Of a stretch of 64,000 nucleotides of DNA, positions 1 to 8,400 are shown one piece after another; positions within the stretch are counted from its first letter, which is position 1, and each line of letters begins with the position of its first letter. The stretch spans positions 310,001-374,000 of the forward strand of contig NZ_VOBQ01000004.1 in NCBI RefSeq assembly GCF_007833165.1, in the 5' to 3' direction. The notes under the pieces are model-generated. The model did not search any database, was not told the DNA's origin, and was given only the letters and a program-made list of their open reading frames with translations. A program made the position numbers and the translations under genes. This DNA is from Caenimonas sedimenti. GTDB lineage: Bacteria > Pseudomonadota > Gammaproteobacteria > Burkholderiales > Burkholderiaceae_C.

Positions 1-939
1 GACCTGACGGACAGCTCCAACCTCACGCGCATCATGCAGGAAGTGCGGCCGGACGAGGTTTACAACCTGGGCGCGCAGTCGCACGTGGCCGTGAGTTTCG
101 AGGCACCTGAATACACGGCCGATGTGGATGGCATGGGCACGCTGCGGTTGCTGGAAGCCATCCGGCTCCTGGGGCTCAAAGACAAGACGCGCTTCTACCA
201 GGCATCGACCTCCGAGCTCTACGGGCTGGTGCAAGAAACTCCCCAGAAGGAAACGACGCCGTTCTATCCCCGTTCCCCCTATGCCGTGGCGAAGCTCTAC
301 GCCTACTGGATCACGGTGAACTATCGCGAGGCCTATGGCCTGTACGCGTGCAACGGAATCCTGTTCAACCACGAGTCCCCGCGCCGGGGCGAAACCTTCG
401 TCACCCGCAAGATCACGCGCGGGCTTTGCAACATCGCGCAGGGGCTCGAGCAGTGCCTCTTCATGGGCAACATGGATTCGCTGCGCGACTGGGGGCACGC
501 CAAGGACTATGTGCGCATGCAGTGGATGATGCTGCAGCAATCGGAAGCGCGCGATTTCGTGATCGCGACCGGCAAGCAGTTTTCGGTGCGCGATTTCATC
601 CGCATGTCGGCAAGCAACCTCGGTATCGAACTGCGCTTCGAGGGTGCTGGCATCGAAGAGAAGGGCATCGTGGCTGCTGTGCGCGGCGACGACGCGCCGG
701 CAGTGAAGCCCGGGGACGTGCTCGTCGCGGTGGACCCACGCTACTTCCGTCCGGCGGAAGTGGAAACCCTCCTCGGCGACCCGACGCTGGCCAAGGAGAA
801 ACTCGGCTGGACGCCGGAGGTCTCCACCGAATCCATGTGCCAGGAGATGGTGGCCGCGGACCTGGCCGAGGCCAAGCGCCATGCATTGCTGCGCTCGCAC
901 GGATACCACCTGCCCGTGTCCGTGGAGAATGCCTCGTGA
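1..939 (+). CDS. gmd: GDP-mannose 4,6-dehydratase, 5'-truncated by window edge
   Basis: Converts GDP-D-mannose to GDP-4-keto-6-deoxy-D-mannose, the first committed step to GDP-L-fucose, in the cytoplasm. The frame is open from base 1 (reading [12 protein letters not shown]), so the start lies upstream; the ATG at 34 is internal. The extended-SDR catalytic YxxxK is visible as [12 protein letters not shown], followed by the family-typical [16 protein letters not shown] stretch. The C-terminus is complete and its stop overlaps the fcl start by four bases (GTGA), implying translational coupling. The N-terminal Rossmann GxxGxxG is outside the window. The neighbouring fcl confirms the pathway. Identification is secure; only the length is incomplete. 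Confidence 0.96.
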   Translation, partial: DLTDSSNLTRIMQEVRPDEVYNLGAQSHVAVSFEAPEYTADVDGMGTLRLLEAIRLLGLKDKTRFYQASTSELYGLVQETPQKETTPFYPRSPYAVAKLYAYWITVNYREAYGLYACNGILFNHESPRRGETFVTRKITRGLCNIAQGLEQCLFMGNMDSLRDWGHAKDYVRMQWMMLQQSEARDFVIATGKQFSVRDFIRMSASNLGIELRFEGAGIEEKGIVAAVRGDDAPAVKPGDVLVAVDPRYFRPAEVETLLGDPTLAKEKLGWTPEVSTESMCQEMVAADLAEAKRHALLRSHGYHLPVSVENAS

Positions 940-1901
940 CAGCGGGCGCCATCTTCGTGGCGGGGCACCGTGGGATGGTCGGTTCGGCCATCGTGCGGCG
1001 TCTGCGAGCGTTAGGGCGCGAGAACATCGTCACGGCGGGGCGCGACGAGGCGGACCTGACGCGCCAGGAGCAAGTCGAGGCTTTTTTCGAGCGCCATGCG
1101 ATCGAGCAGGTGTACCTGGCGGCGGCCAAGGTGGGCGGCATCCATGCCAACAACACCTACCCCGCGCAGTTCATCTACGAGAACCTCATGATCGAGTGCA
1201 ACGTGATCCACACGGCGCACAAGGCCGGCGTGCAGAAACTGTTGCTGCTCGGCTCCTCATGCATCTATCCCCGTGCCGTGGCGCAGCCGATGCGCGAGGA
1301 CGCGTTGCTCACAGGTGTGCTCGAACCCACCAACGAGCCCTACGCGGTGGCGAAGATCGCCGGGATCAAGCTGTGCGAAAGCTACAACCGCGAGTACGGG
1401 CGCGACTACCGCAGCGTGATGCCGACCAACCTGTACGGCCCCAACGACAATTTCCACCCCGAGAACAGCCACGTGATCCCGGCGCTCATGCGCCGTTTTC
1501 ACGAGGCCGCGCGCAATGGCCAGGAGGAGGTTGTTGTCTGGGGCAGCGGCAAGCCGATGCGAGAATTCCTGCACGTGGACGACATGGCGGCCGCTTCCGT
1601 GCACGTGATGGACCTGGCGTTCGACACCTACCGCGCGAACACCGACCCCATGCTTTCGCACATCAACGTGGGCACAGGCGTCGATTGCACCATCCGCGAG
1701 CTGGCGGAAACCGTGGCCGAAGTGACCGGGTTCAAGGGACGGCTGGTTTTCGATGCCTCCAAGCCGGACGGCACGGCGCGCAAGCTGATGGACGTGGCCA
1801 AGCTGGAACGCATGGGGTGGAAAGCCACCATTCCGTTGGCTGATGGCATGCGGCAGACCTATCGGTGGTTTCTCGAACACGCCGAGGCGGTTCGAAGCTG
1901 A
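936..1901 (+). CDS. fcl: GDP-L-fucose synthase (epimerase/reductase)
   Basis: NADPH-dependent 3,5-epimerase/4-reductase that turns GDP-4-keto-6-deoxymannose into GDP-L-fucose. The GTG start at 936 lies inside the gmd stop and gives a 321-residue protein beginning [20 protein letters not shown], with the Rossmann [10 protein letters not shown] motif at the very N-terminus as the family requires. The frame is open upstream, but a longer protein would place gmd-overlapping sequence before the Rossmann fold. The catalytic SSC and YxxxK ([10 protein letters not shown]) are visible. It is the last gene of the gmd-fcl pair and is followed by the convergent Nudix gene. Identification is secure; the start rests on overlap and family length. 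Confidence 0.95.
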   Translation: MTAGAIFVAGHRGMVGSAIVRRLRALGRENIVTAGRDEADLTRQEQVEAFFERHAIEQVYLAAAKVGGIHANNTYPAQFIYENLMIECNVIHTAHKAGVQKLLLLGSSCIYPRAVAQPMREDALLTGVLEPTNEPYAVAKIAGIKLCESYNREYGRDYRSVMPTNLYGPNDNFHPENSHVIPALMRRFHEAARNGQEEVVVWGSGKPMREFLHVDDMAAASVHVMDLAFDTYRANTDPMLSHINVGTGVDCTIRELAETVAEVTGFKGRLVFDASKPDGTARKLMDVAKLERMGWKATIPLADGMRQTYRWFLEHAEAVRS

Positions 1902-1914
1902 TCCCTGCGCCTGT

Positions 1915-2442
1915 TCAACCCCGCCGGAATTCCACGAACTCCGGCTCGTAGCCCTTGCCGCGCAGCCACTCGGCCAGCGCATAGCCTGTGCCGGCCGGCC
2001 AGCACTTGACCTCGTCGTACGCATACAGCTTGTAGTCGACGAGTTCGGGCGAGAGCGACACCTCGCCCTCGCAACGCGCGTGATAGGCGATGATCACCTG
2101 GTTCATCCGCTGGAAGTCATAGACGCCGATCAGGTTGAGCTCCAGGGTTTGGAGATTCGTCTCTTCCTTGATTTCCCGCTGGATGCCTTCCTGCGGCGTT
2201 TCACCGGCCTCCATGAAGCCGGTGATCAGCGCGTACATCTTCCCCGCCCAGGCGGCATTGCGCGCCAGCAGCACCTTGTCCTGGTACTGGATGACCGCCG
2301 CGAGCACGGGCGTCGGGTTGTTCCAATGCGTCCAGCCGCAAGCCACGCAGCGCAACCGCTGCTTCTCGCCGCCGTCTTCGAGCTGGCCGATCCACTCCAG
2401 CGCTGTCGCGCACTGGGGGCAGAATTTGAAGTCGCCGGTCAT
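1915..2442 (-). CDS. Nudix hydrolase with N-terminal zinc ribbon
   Basis: A 175-residue Nudix pyrophosphohydrolase. The Nudix box G-x5-E-x7-REUxEE is complete in the middle of the protein (GFMEAGE ... REIKEET). Two CxxC pairs near residues 8-11 and 32-35 form an N-terminal zinc ribbon like that of NudC-type NADH pyrophosphatases, although the NudC substrate-recognition segment is not evident, so the substrate is open. Its ATG overlaps the cysM stop by four bases (ATGA), so it is the second gene of a cysM-nudix pair. An apparent longer frame upstream is only cysM read in another phase. Confidence 0.88.
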   Translation of the reverse strand: MTGDFKFCPQCATALEWIGQLEDGGEKQRLRCVACGWTHWNNPTPVLAAVIQYQDKVLLARNAAWAGKMYALITGFMEAGETPQEGIQREIKEETNLQTLELNLIGVYDFQRMNQVIIAYHARCEGEVSLSPELVDYKLYAYDEVKCWPAGTGYALAEWLRGKGYEPEFVEFRRG

Positions 2443-3356
2443 GCCGGAAACACCCCGGTCGACAGGTAGCGGTCGCCGCGGTCGCACACCACAAACACGA
2501 TCGTGGCGTTCTCGACCTTCTGCGCGATCTGCTGCGCAACCCAGCAGGCCCCGGCCGCGGAAATGCCGGCGAAGATGCCTTCCTCGCGAGCGAGCCGCCG
2601 GCACATTTCCTCGGCATCGTCCTGGCTCACGTAGACCAGCTCGTCCACCGTGGTCGCGTCGTAGATCTTCGGCAGGTATTCCTGCGGCCACTTGCGGATG
2701 CCCGGGATGCGCGAGCCTTCGCTCGGCTGGGCGCCCACGATGCGAATGCCGGCGTTCTTCTCCTTGAGGAAACGCGAGACGCCGGTGATGGTGCCGGTGG
2801 TGCCCATCGCGCTGACGAAATGCGTGATGCGCCCCTGCGTCTGGTCCCACAGTTCCGGGCCGGTGGTCTCGTAGTGGATCCGCGGGTTGTCGGCGTTGGC
2901 GAACTGGTCCAGCACGCGGCCTTTGCCCTCGCGCTGCATGTTCTCGGCCAGGTCGCGGGCGTACTCCATGCCGCCGCTCTTGGGGGTGAGCAGCAGCTCG
3001 GCGCCGAAGGCCTTCATGGTCTGCGCCCGCTCGACCGACAGGTCCTCCGGCATGATCAGCACCATGCGGTAGCCCTTGATGGCCGCCGCCATCGCCAGCG
3101 CGATGCCCGTGTTGCCGGAGGTAGCTTCGATCAGCGTGTCGCCCGGCTTGATGTCGCCCCGCTCCTCTGCGCGCTTGATCATCGAGAGCGCCGGCCTGTC
3201 CTTGACGGAACCCGCCGGGTTGTTGCCTTCGAGCTTGCCCAGGATGACGTTGCCACGCTTGGCGTTGTCGGCGGCGCCGATGCGCTGCAGGGCCACCAGC
3301 GGCGTCTTGCCGATGGCGTCCTCGATGGTGGGATAGTTGTTCGTTGCGTTGCCCAT
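2439..3356 (-). CDS. cysM: cysteine synthase B (O-acetylserine sulfhydrylase)
   Basis: PLP-dependent synthesis of L-cysteine from O-acetylserine and sulfide or thiosulfate. The 305-residue protein shows the PLP lysine in NNPAGSVKDRPA, the substrate loop TSGNTG and the glycine-rich phosphate site SAMGTTGTI. The ATG at 3356 (MGNATNNYPTIEDAIGKTP) matches the family N-terminus; the frame continues upstream only into the tRNA-Leu gene, which decides the start. It is transcribed with the downstream Nudix gene. CysM rather than CysK is inferred from overall motif style (KWPQEYLPKIYD); that distinction is less certain than the enzyme class. Confidence 0.93.
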   Translation of the reverse strand: MGNATNNYPTIEDAIGKTPLVALQRIGAADNAKRGNVILGKLEGNNPAGSVKDRPALSMIKRAEERGDIKPGDTLIEATSGNTGIALAMAAAIKGYRMVLIMPEDLSVERAQTMKAFGAELLLTPKSGGMEYARDLAENMQREGKGRVLDQFANADNPRIHYETTGPELWDQTQGRITHFVSAMGTTGTITGVSRFLKEKNAGIRIVGAQPSEGSRIPGIRKWPQEYLPKIYDATTVDELVYVSQDDAEEMCRRLAREEGIFAGISAAGACWVAQQIAQKVENATIVFVVCDRGDRYLSTGVFPA

Positions 3357-3397
3357 CCACGTCACTGTGCCATAATTTCCGGCTGCCTTCACCCGCT

Positions 3398-3484
3398 GCC
3401 GGAGTGGCGAAATCGGTAGACGCAGCAGACTCAAAATCTGCCGGTGGCAACACCGTGCCGGTTCGATTCCGGCCTCCGGCACCA
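3398..3484 (+). tRNA. tRNA-Leu (anticodon CAA)
   Basis: A full cloverleaf with encoded CCA. Acceptor arms GCCGGAG (3398-3404) and CTCCGGC (3474-3480) pair perfectly, followed by A plus CCA. The anticodon stem GCAGA/TCTGC encloses the loop CTCAAAA, with anticodon CAA at 3432-3434, reading UUG. A long variable arm (GGTGGCAACACC-like) marks a class II tRNA. It lies divergently from cysM and just upstream of the VanZ-like gene. Confidence 0.97.
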
Positions 3485-3502
3485 ATCCTTCTCGTACAGA
3501 CC

Positions 3503-3862
3503 TTGAACAGGTACCTGGCGCTCGCCTTGCTCATCGCCGCCTTGCTGGCGGGCACAGCCATGCCAGGCGACCTGAAGGCGGAGATCGAAGGGCAATTGTG
3601 GCAAACCATCCCCTGGTCCGCCACCGCGCATTTTGTACTCTTCGCGTTGATCGCTCTTTGCCCTGTCTACGGCCGGGGCGCTTGGACCGTGATGCGGATT
3701 TTTGCCTTGGCCCTGCTCTTGGCCATGGTGACGGAGTTGCTCCAATCCCTGATTCCAGGGCGGCACCCGCTGGTGCGCGATGTGTTCATCGACTTGTCCG
3801 GCACATGCATCGGCGTACTTCTTCGTACCGTGATGCAGAGTTCACCCTCAAAAGGTGCGTAG
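3503..3862 (+). CDS. VanZ-like small membrane protein
   Basis: About 119 residues with three or four hydrophobic segments and the VanZ-type pattern: an N-terminal helix (YLALALLIAALLAG), a second carrying AHFVLFALIAL, then TELLQSLIPGRHPLVRDVFID, whose E..Q...PGR....D is the family signature. The function of VanZ-like proteins is poorly defined (glycopeptide resistance in the name-giving case). The start is uncertain: the frame is open back through the tRNA, so TTG 3503 (giving LNRYLALALL) is chosen to keep the first helix. ATG 3560 would remove it. No convincing ribosome site is visible. Confidence 0.75.
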   Translation: MNRYLALALLIAALLAGTAMPGDLKAEIEGQLWQTIPWSATAHFVLFALIALCPVYGRGAWTVMRIFALALLLAMVTELLQSLIPGRHPLVRDVFIDLSGTCIGVLLRTVMQSSPSKGA

Positions 3863-4014
3863 CTGCGTGGCGGCTTCGCGTCAAAAAAGCCATCGCAAAA
3901 CCGCCGCGCGAGCGCTACAGTTCGGGTTGAGAGAAGACACCCGGCCTGAACGCAAGCCCAAGCCGAGGCAAGAAGACAAGACCCAACAACAAGGCTTGCT
4001 TGGCGGAGCGAGGG

Positions 4015-4248
4015 ATGCAGATCTTTCTGAAGTCGTGCGACCAGTGCGACTTTTCCGAGGTGGGCCGACTGCCTCGCACGTGGTGGATGCGGTTGATTCC
4101 GAAGCTTCGACACTATGACTGCAAGAAGTGCAAGCAGTCTTTCCTGGCGCCCAAGCGCCTGGTGGAGGAGCGGCAGTGGATGACCACGACCTTGAAAAAC
4201 TTCCGTGTGCCTACCGGGCCCGGCGCCGTGGAGAACAAGGTTCGCTGA
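4015..4248 (+). CDS. small zinc-ribbon protein, unknown function
   Basis: A 77-residue protein starting at ATG 4015, with GGAG seven bases upstream; the TTG at 4000 is an alternative. Two cysteine pairs (CDQC near the start and CKKC in the middle) are separated by a W-rich, basic stretch (RTWWMRLIPKLRHYD), which looks like a rubredoxin/zinc-ribbon knuckle. No catalytic motif is visible. A protein with the same C..C-W-P-RxYxCxKC layout, plus a membrane helix, is encoded at 33549-33833. It sits 22 bases ahead of galE on the same strand and may share its transcript. I cannot assign a function. Confidence 0.6.
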   Translation: MQIFLKSCDQCDFSEVGRLPRTWWMRLIPKLRHYDCKKCKQSFLAPKRLVEERQWMTTTLKNFRVPTGPGAVENKVR

Positions 4249-4270
4249 GCGCGAGGCTACACTCGAACGC

Positions 4271-5245
4271 ATGAAAGTCTTGGTAGTAGGCGGGGCGGGC
4301 TACATCGGCTCGCATATGGTCAAGGCGCTGCATGCGGACGGCGCGGATGTGATCACACTCGATGACCTCTCCTCAGGCCACGCCGACGCCGTGCTCCACG
4401 GTCAGGTAGTTCGAGGCAGCATCGCCGACACGGCATTGCTTCAGCGCGTCTTCTCGGCCCACAGGTTCGACGCCGTCATGCACTTCGCCTCCTTCATCCA
4501 GGTGGGCGAGTCGGTCCGCGACCCCGCGCCCTATTACCGAAACAACGTGCTGAACACGCAGAACCTGCTGGAGGCGATGCTGGCGCACGGAGTCAAGCGC
4601 TTCGTCTTTTCCTCCACCGCCGCAGTGTTCGGGGAACCGGCCTACACACCCATCGACGAGAAGCACCCGCTGGCCCCCATCAACCCCTACGGCTGGTCCA
4701 AGCTGATGGTGGAGCAGATGCTGCAGGATTACCGGCGGGCTTACGGCATGGCGTCCGTGTGCCTGCGGTATTTCAACGCGGCGGGAGCCGACCCGGACGG
4801 AGAACTGGGCGAACGGCATGAACCTGAAACCCACCTGATCCCACTGGTGCTGCAGGCGGCGGCCGGGCGGCGGCCGCACATCACGATCTTCGGCGACGAC
4901 TACGACACGTTAGACGGCACCTGCGTCCGCGACTACGTGCACGTGACTGACCTGTGCAGCGCGCATCTGCTCGCTTTGCGGCGGCTGACCGCGGGCGATG
5001 CCGGTGGCCGCTTCAACTTGGGCAACGGCGAAGGCTTTTCGGTGCAGCAGGTGATCGCGACCGCCCGTCAGGTGACAGGGCGAGACATTCCGGTGCGCGT
5101 GGAAAGCCGGCGCGAAGGCGACCCGGCACGGCTGGTGGCCGACGCCGGCGAGGCGAGGCGGATCCTGGGCTGGGCCCCCCGCCATGCCGATCTGGCCGCG
5201 ATCATTCGCGACGCCTGGGCCTGGGAGCGGCGCTCGAGCCCCTAA
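4271..5245 (+). CDS. galE: UDP-glucose 4-epimerase
   Basis: Interconverts UDP-glucose and UDP-galactose for polysaccharide synthesis. The 324-residue protein has the NAD-binding GGAGYIGSH at residues 7-15, the FSSTAAVFGEP active-site strand and the catalytic YxxxK in NPYGWSKLMVEQ, then RYFNAAGADP, typical of GalE. The ATG at 4271 places the Rossmann motif at the N-terminus; a longer reading frame upstream overlaps the zinc-ribbon gene. It converges with a lipoprotein gene whose stop overlaps by four bases. Specificity for UDP-GlcNAc/GalNAc cannot be excluded from sequence alone. Confidence 0.93.
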   Translation: MKVLVVGGAGYIGSHMVKALHADGADVITLDDLSSGHADAVLHGQVVRGSIADTALLQRVFSAHRFDAVMHFASFIQVGESVRDPAPYYRNNVLNTQNLLEAMLAHGVKRFVFSSTAAVFGEPAYTPIDEKHPLAPINPYGWSKLMVEQMLQDYRRAYGMASVCLRYFNAAGADPDGELGERHEPETHLIPLVLQAAAGRRPHITIFGDDYDTLDGTCVRDYVHVTDLCSAHLLALRRLTAGDAGGRFNLGNGEGFSVQQVIATARQVTGRDIPVRVESRREGDPARLVADAGEARRILGWAPRHADLAAIIRDAWAWERRSSP

Positions 5246-5841
5246 GTGCCAGATACACGCGCAACGGGGACGGTGGCAATGACGCGCCCACCAATCAGCA
5301 CCTGCCCCGTGGAAGTGACGCTCACATTGATCGGCCGGCCGCGCGAAATGGCCAAGGCCAGCTTCAAGGTAGCCGCGCGGGACAGCGGCTGACTGTTGGC
5401 CGGCATGTTCTGGAGGATGATCGAGAGCGTGCACGGATCGATCCTGATCTGGCTCCCGAGCGACAACGCATGACCTGCGGGGAATGTGGACGCCTTGATC
5501 AGGAAGATGCACGAGCCGAACGTGGTCTCGCCCGAGGCCGTGAAACCGCCCGACGAAATCGAGAAACCCGGGTTGGTCGCCGACCCGCCTGTGCCCGTGC
5601 CGGTTGCGCTGGTCGTCGTGCCGGTAAATGCGATGGTGGTGGTGACCGTCGTCCCCAGATCAGGCACTGCGTTGAATTCGAAAGCCTCGGACTGGACAGC
5701 GGCGGCCACCTCAGTATTCATCGGGGCGACGGCTTCCGCGGAGGCCACCACGACGGGCGTGTCGTCACCTCCACCGCCGCACGACGCCAACACGACGGCG
5801 CCGACAAGCACCAGGACAAGCCTAATAAGCTTCTTCGTCAT
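5242..5841 (-). CDS. CGGGGD-type lipoprotein, unknown function (copy 1)
   Basis: A 199-residue secreted lipoprotein. The signal peptide MTKKLIRLVLVLVGAVV ends in the lipobox LASC, immediately followed by GGGGDDTPVVVA. The mature part is rich in T, S, G, V and A and contains two further cysteines in FGSCIF and DPCTLS that could form a disulfide, then a short repetitive-looking C-terminus (VSVTSTGQVLIGG). A clear paralogue with the same landmarks lies at 39680-40258. No enzyme motif is seen. It is convergent with galE and divergent from yjbH, so it may share a regulatory region with the export genes. Confidence 0.8.
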   Translation of the reverse strand: MTKKLIRLVLVLVGAVVLASCGGGGDDTPVVVASAEAVAPMNTEVAAAVQSEAFEFNAVPDLGTTVTTTIAFTGTTTSATGTGTGGSATNPGFSISSGGFTASGETTFGSCIFLIKASTFPAGHALSLGSQIRIDPCTLSIILQNMPANSQPLSRAATLKLALAISRGRPINVSVTSTGQVLIGGRVIATVPVARVSGT

Positions 5842-6067
5842 TTTCTGTTCTCCCGGAAGGATGAGAGACGTTAGCCGAAACGAAGAGGCCGGTAAACCTA
5901 TTCGGCATGCGAATGCCGTATGACTGACGGCCGGTGCCAGTCGAGCAGCGGGAGCAGCGCCTTCCTATGGTTTCGACGCCACAAGCCCAGCGCCCTGCTG
6001 CTTGCCACGCTAGGGCTGGTCCCCGAGTGCCGGTAAGATTCGGACTTACATTCAAAACTGCCCCTAA

Positions 6068-8278
6068 ATGCGCGCCAAGCCTACGTTTTCCGCCTTCCTG
6101 GCCATCGCGTTGGGATTGGCGACCCTGACGTCGAAGGCGGTCGAGCCCACCCTGGCGCCTGCCGGATTTACTGGTTTGGGCGTGACGCCCAATGCCCGGC
6201 TGCTGGGCTGGGGTCAAGCGGGCTTCGTTTACGACAACAGCTTGCCGGGCATAGCGGCCAGCCCCAGCGGACATAACTTTGTGGGCGGATTCGGCTTGCT
6301 CCCCAATATGGAAGCCACGCTGAGGCTGGCGACCAGCGATATCCATAGCAACTGCTTCACTGGCTGCGGTGCGGCCCGCGATTTGTCTGCCGCCGGCAAG
6401 GTCGCCATCGGCATCGACGCAGCCAACCGCTTCCACGTTGGGGCGGGCGTGGTTGACGTTGGCGGCGGCGCCACCTACTTCCGCAGCATGTATGGGGTGC
6501 TGACCTACCACGAGGGGCCCCTGGAAGCCAGCGCTGGGCTGGCACGGCGCTCTGGCGCGGGCATCGCCGGCTCCAAGTCGCCCTTGCACGGTGTGTTCGG
6601 CAGCGCCGCATGGCAGCCACTGCCCTGGGTCCGCGGTCACGTGGAATACACCGACAGCAACGTCTGGGCCGGTGTGCGCCTGTTCGCACCGCAGCAGTGG
6701 TTGCCGGAGGGCTGGTCGGCCTACGTGGGCAGCAATCACCGCTTGACCGAGACCAACTTGACCAAGCGCAGCTGGATCACAGCAGGCATGTCGATCCCAC
6801 TGTACAAGGTGCCCAGCCTGCCGGGCCAGTCCAAGGGGCCGTTGCCGCCCCTGGCGGGCAGCCAGGAGAGGCTGCCCGCCTATGAAGCCCGGACACCGTC
6901 CATCCCTGTGGAGTCAGGGCCCGCGACTGCAGCGAGCCAGGCACGCCCGGCGCTGCCCCAAGCGGCGCCCCTGGAAGACCGGCATTTGCACGAGCTGGTG
7001 GCGGCGCTCCATGCCAAGGGCTTCGAAGACATCTCCGTCGGCCGCATGCCGGACCGGTCGATCGCGGTGCGCGCGAACAACGCCACCTACAACTGGAACT
7101 CCGCCGATGCGCTGGGCGTTGCATTGGGCACCGTCGCTCGCACGCTGGCACCCACGCGCGCCGGTTACCGCCTGGTGATGACGCAACGGCAGATTCCGCT
7201 GGTCGCCGTGACCGGGCAGGCCGACTGCCTGCTGCAATGGATCCAGAACACCGACCCCTCGTGCACGGCTGGCGAGCTTTCCACCCCGGGGACCGGCCCC
7301 TTGGAAATGCTGCATCAGGACGCGGCCTGGGCGGTGCGCAATGCCCACCGCAGCCGCGAAACATTGCGTGTGAGCTTGGCGCCCGTGCTTCGCACGACCA
7401 TCGGCACGGAATTCGGAGCTTATGACTATTCCATCGGCGCCAACATCGGCTTCGCGCTGCCGTTGTGGGATGGCGCCACTGTCGAGTACCGGCACAACGT
7501 GGCCCTGGCGAAAAGTGAGGACTTCGAAGCGACCCGCGTGTTCGGCAACCGGCGGGTACGCTCCGGCGTCGAGCGGCTCGCGGTGGTACAGACGGTGCGC
7601 CTACCAGTGGAACAATGGTTCCCTCCGCGGAACCCTGCCGATGTGTCCCGCCTTGGCTTGGGCGCCATCACCGCCCAGGCAAGCGTCGGCCGCTTCGGCA
7701 TGGACTACGACGGCGTGCACGGCATGCTGCGCTGGGAGCCCGGGCAGGGTCTGCATCGCCTAACCGCCCAGGCCGGCTGGTTCAACAACCACGAATTCGG
7801 CAATGCACGCGACCAGTTCGGCCCCAAGACCGCCAAACCGCTGCTGGCCAGCTACCGTTACGCCGTGATGCCCACCCGAACCTACCTGGAGGCAACCGCC
7901 GGCCAGTTCATGAACAACGACCGGGGCTTCCAACTGGGCATGCGCCAGTGGTTCAGCGACGTGGCCGTGAGCGCGTACTACAAGCGGACCCAGTTCGGCG
8001 ACTCGCCAGCGCGGAACCTCTTGGGCGTGGAGTTATCCCTACCCTTGGGGCCACGCAAAGACATGTCGCCCGGGAGATTGGTGCAGGTGACGGGCACCCC
8101 CCGATTCGCTCATTCCGTCGAAACTTCATTCCGCGAGGATGTTGCCGGAAACCCCCTGCGGATCGGGCATGGCCTGTTGCCGCCCACGCCCAGCCTGGAC
8201 GCCACATTCAATTCGGACCGGGCGGGTCTGACCTATTTCGAAGACAACACCCGGCGGATTCGCGACGCGGCCCGCTGA
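6068..8278 (+). CDS. yjbH: YjbH-like outer-membrane exopolysaccharide protein
   Basis: A 736-residue protein with a signal peptide (about residues 1-24) and two regions of alternating beta-strand character typical of the YjbH family of large outer-membrane barrel proteins encoded with exopolysaccharide genes. Landmarks are the N-terminal GFTGLGVTPNARLLGWGQ, a middle linker rich in P and A (about residues 250-310), and a second barrel-like part with SYRYAVMPTRTYLEATAGQF. The gene starts the block yjbH-wza-wzb-wzc. In Escherichia coli YjbH belongs to yjbEFGH; here the other members are absent and classical Wza/Wzb/Wzc follow. Export or surface modification of the polymer is inferred from context. 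Confidence 0.85.
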   Translation: MRAKPTFSAFLAIALGLATLTSKAVEPTLAPAGFTGLGVTPNARLLGWGQAGFVYDNSLPGIAASPSGHNFVGGFGLLPNMEATLRLATSDIHSNCFTGCGAARDLSAAGKVAIGIDAANRFHVGAGVVDVGGGATYFRSMYGVLTYHEGPLEASAGLARRSGAGIAGSKSPLHGVFGSAAWQPLPWVRGHVEYTDSNVWAGVRLFAPQQWLPEGWSAYVGSNHRLTETNLTKRSWITAGMSIPLYKVPSLPGQSKGPLPPLAGSQERLPAYEARTPSIPVESGPATAASQARPALPQAAPLEDRHLHELVAALHAKGFEDISVGRMPDRSIAVRANNATYNWNSADALGVALGTVARTLAPTRAGYRLVMTQRQIPLVAVTGQADCLLQWIQNTDPSCTAGELSTPGTGPLEMLHQDAAWAVRNAHRSRETLRVSLAPVLRTTIGTEFGAYDYSIGANIGFALPLWDGATVEYRHNVALAKSEDFEATRVFGNRRVRSGVERLAVVQTVRLPVEQWFPPRNPADVSRLGLGAITAQASVGRFGMDYDGVHGMLRWEPGQGLHRLTAQAGWFNNHEFGNARDQFGPKTAKPLLASYRYAVMPTRTYLEATAGQFMNNDRGFQLGMRQWFSDVAVSAYYKRTQFGDSPARNLLGVELSLPLGPRKDMSPGRLVQVTGTPRFAHSVETSFREDVAGNPLRIGHGLLPPTPSLDATFNSDRAGLTYFEDNTRRIRDAAR

Positions 8279-8291
8279 GTGCAGAATATGT

Positions 8292-8312
8292 GACAAGTTG
8301 GACACACTTGTC
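8292..8312. promoter_or_regulatory. perfect inverted repeat upstream of wza, possible operator
   Basis: GACAAGT (8292-8298) and ACTTGTC (8306-8312) form perfect 7-base arms around a 7-base spacer in the 122-base gap between yjbH and wza. There is no T-tract, so it is more like a protein-binding site than a terminator. The binding factor is unknown. Confidence 0.45.
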
Positions 8313-8364
8313 TGTTTCACACCGTGGCAGGGCACAAAATGGCCCCGCTTCTGGTCTAAAGTTC

Positions 8365-8384
8365 TCCACAGGCTCCCCTGTGGA
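8365..8384 (+). promoter_or_regulatory. 8-bp stem-loop in the wza leader
   Basis: TCCACAGG (8365-8372), loop CTCC, CCTGTGGA (8377-8384): a perfect hairpin ending 16 bases before the wza ATG at 8401, with a GGGG at 8387-8390 that could be the ribosome site. If transcribed, the hairpin would sit right at the translation initiation region. A regulatory role is inferred from position only. Confidence 0.5.
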
Positions 8385-8400
8385 CAGGGGCAATGAGAAT

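Noticed and set aside
348-935. Open frame extending fcl upstream to a 517-residue protein
   Set aside because: It is gmd read in another phase (arginine/alanine-rich, no motifs); the Rossmann fold begins right after GTG 936.
1915-3624. Single 569-residue minus-strand fusion of Nudix and an upstream region
   Set aside because: The upstream part is cysM in the wrong frame; cysM itself is intact in another frame and the two overlap by four bases.
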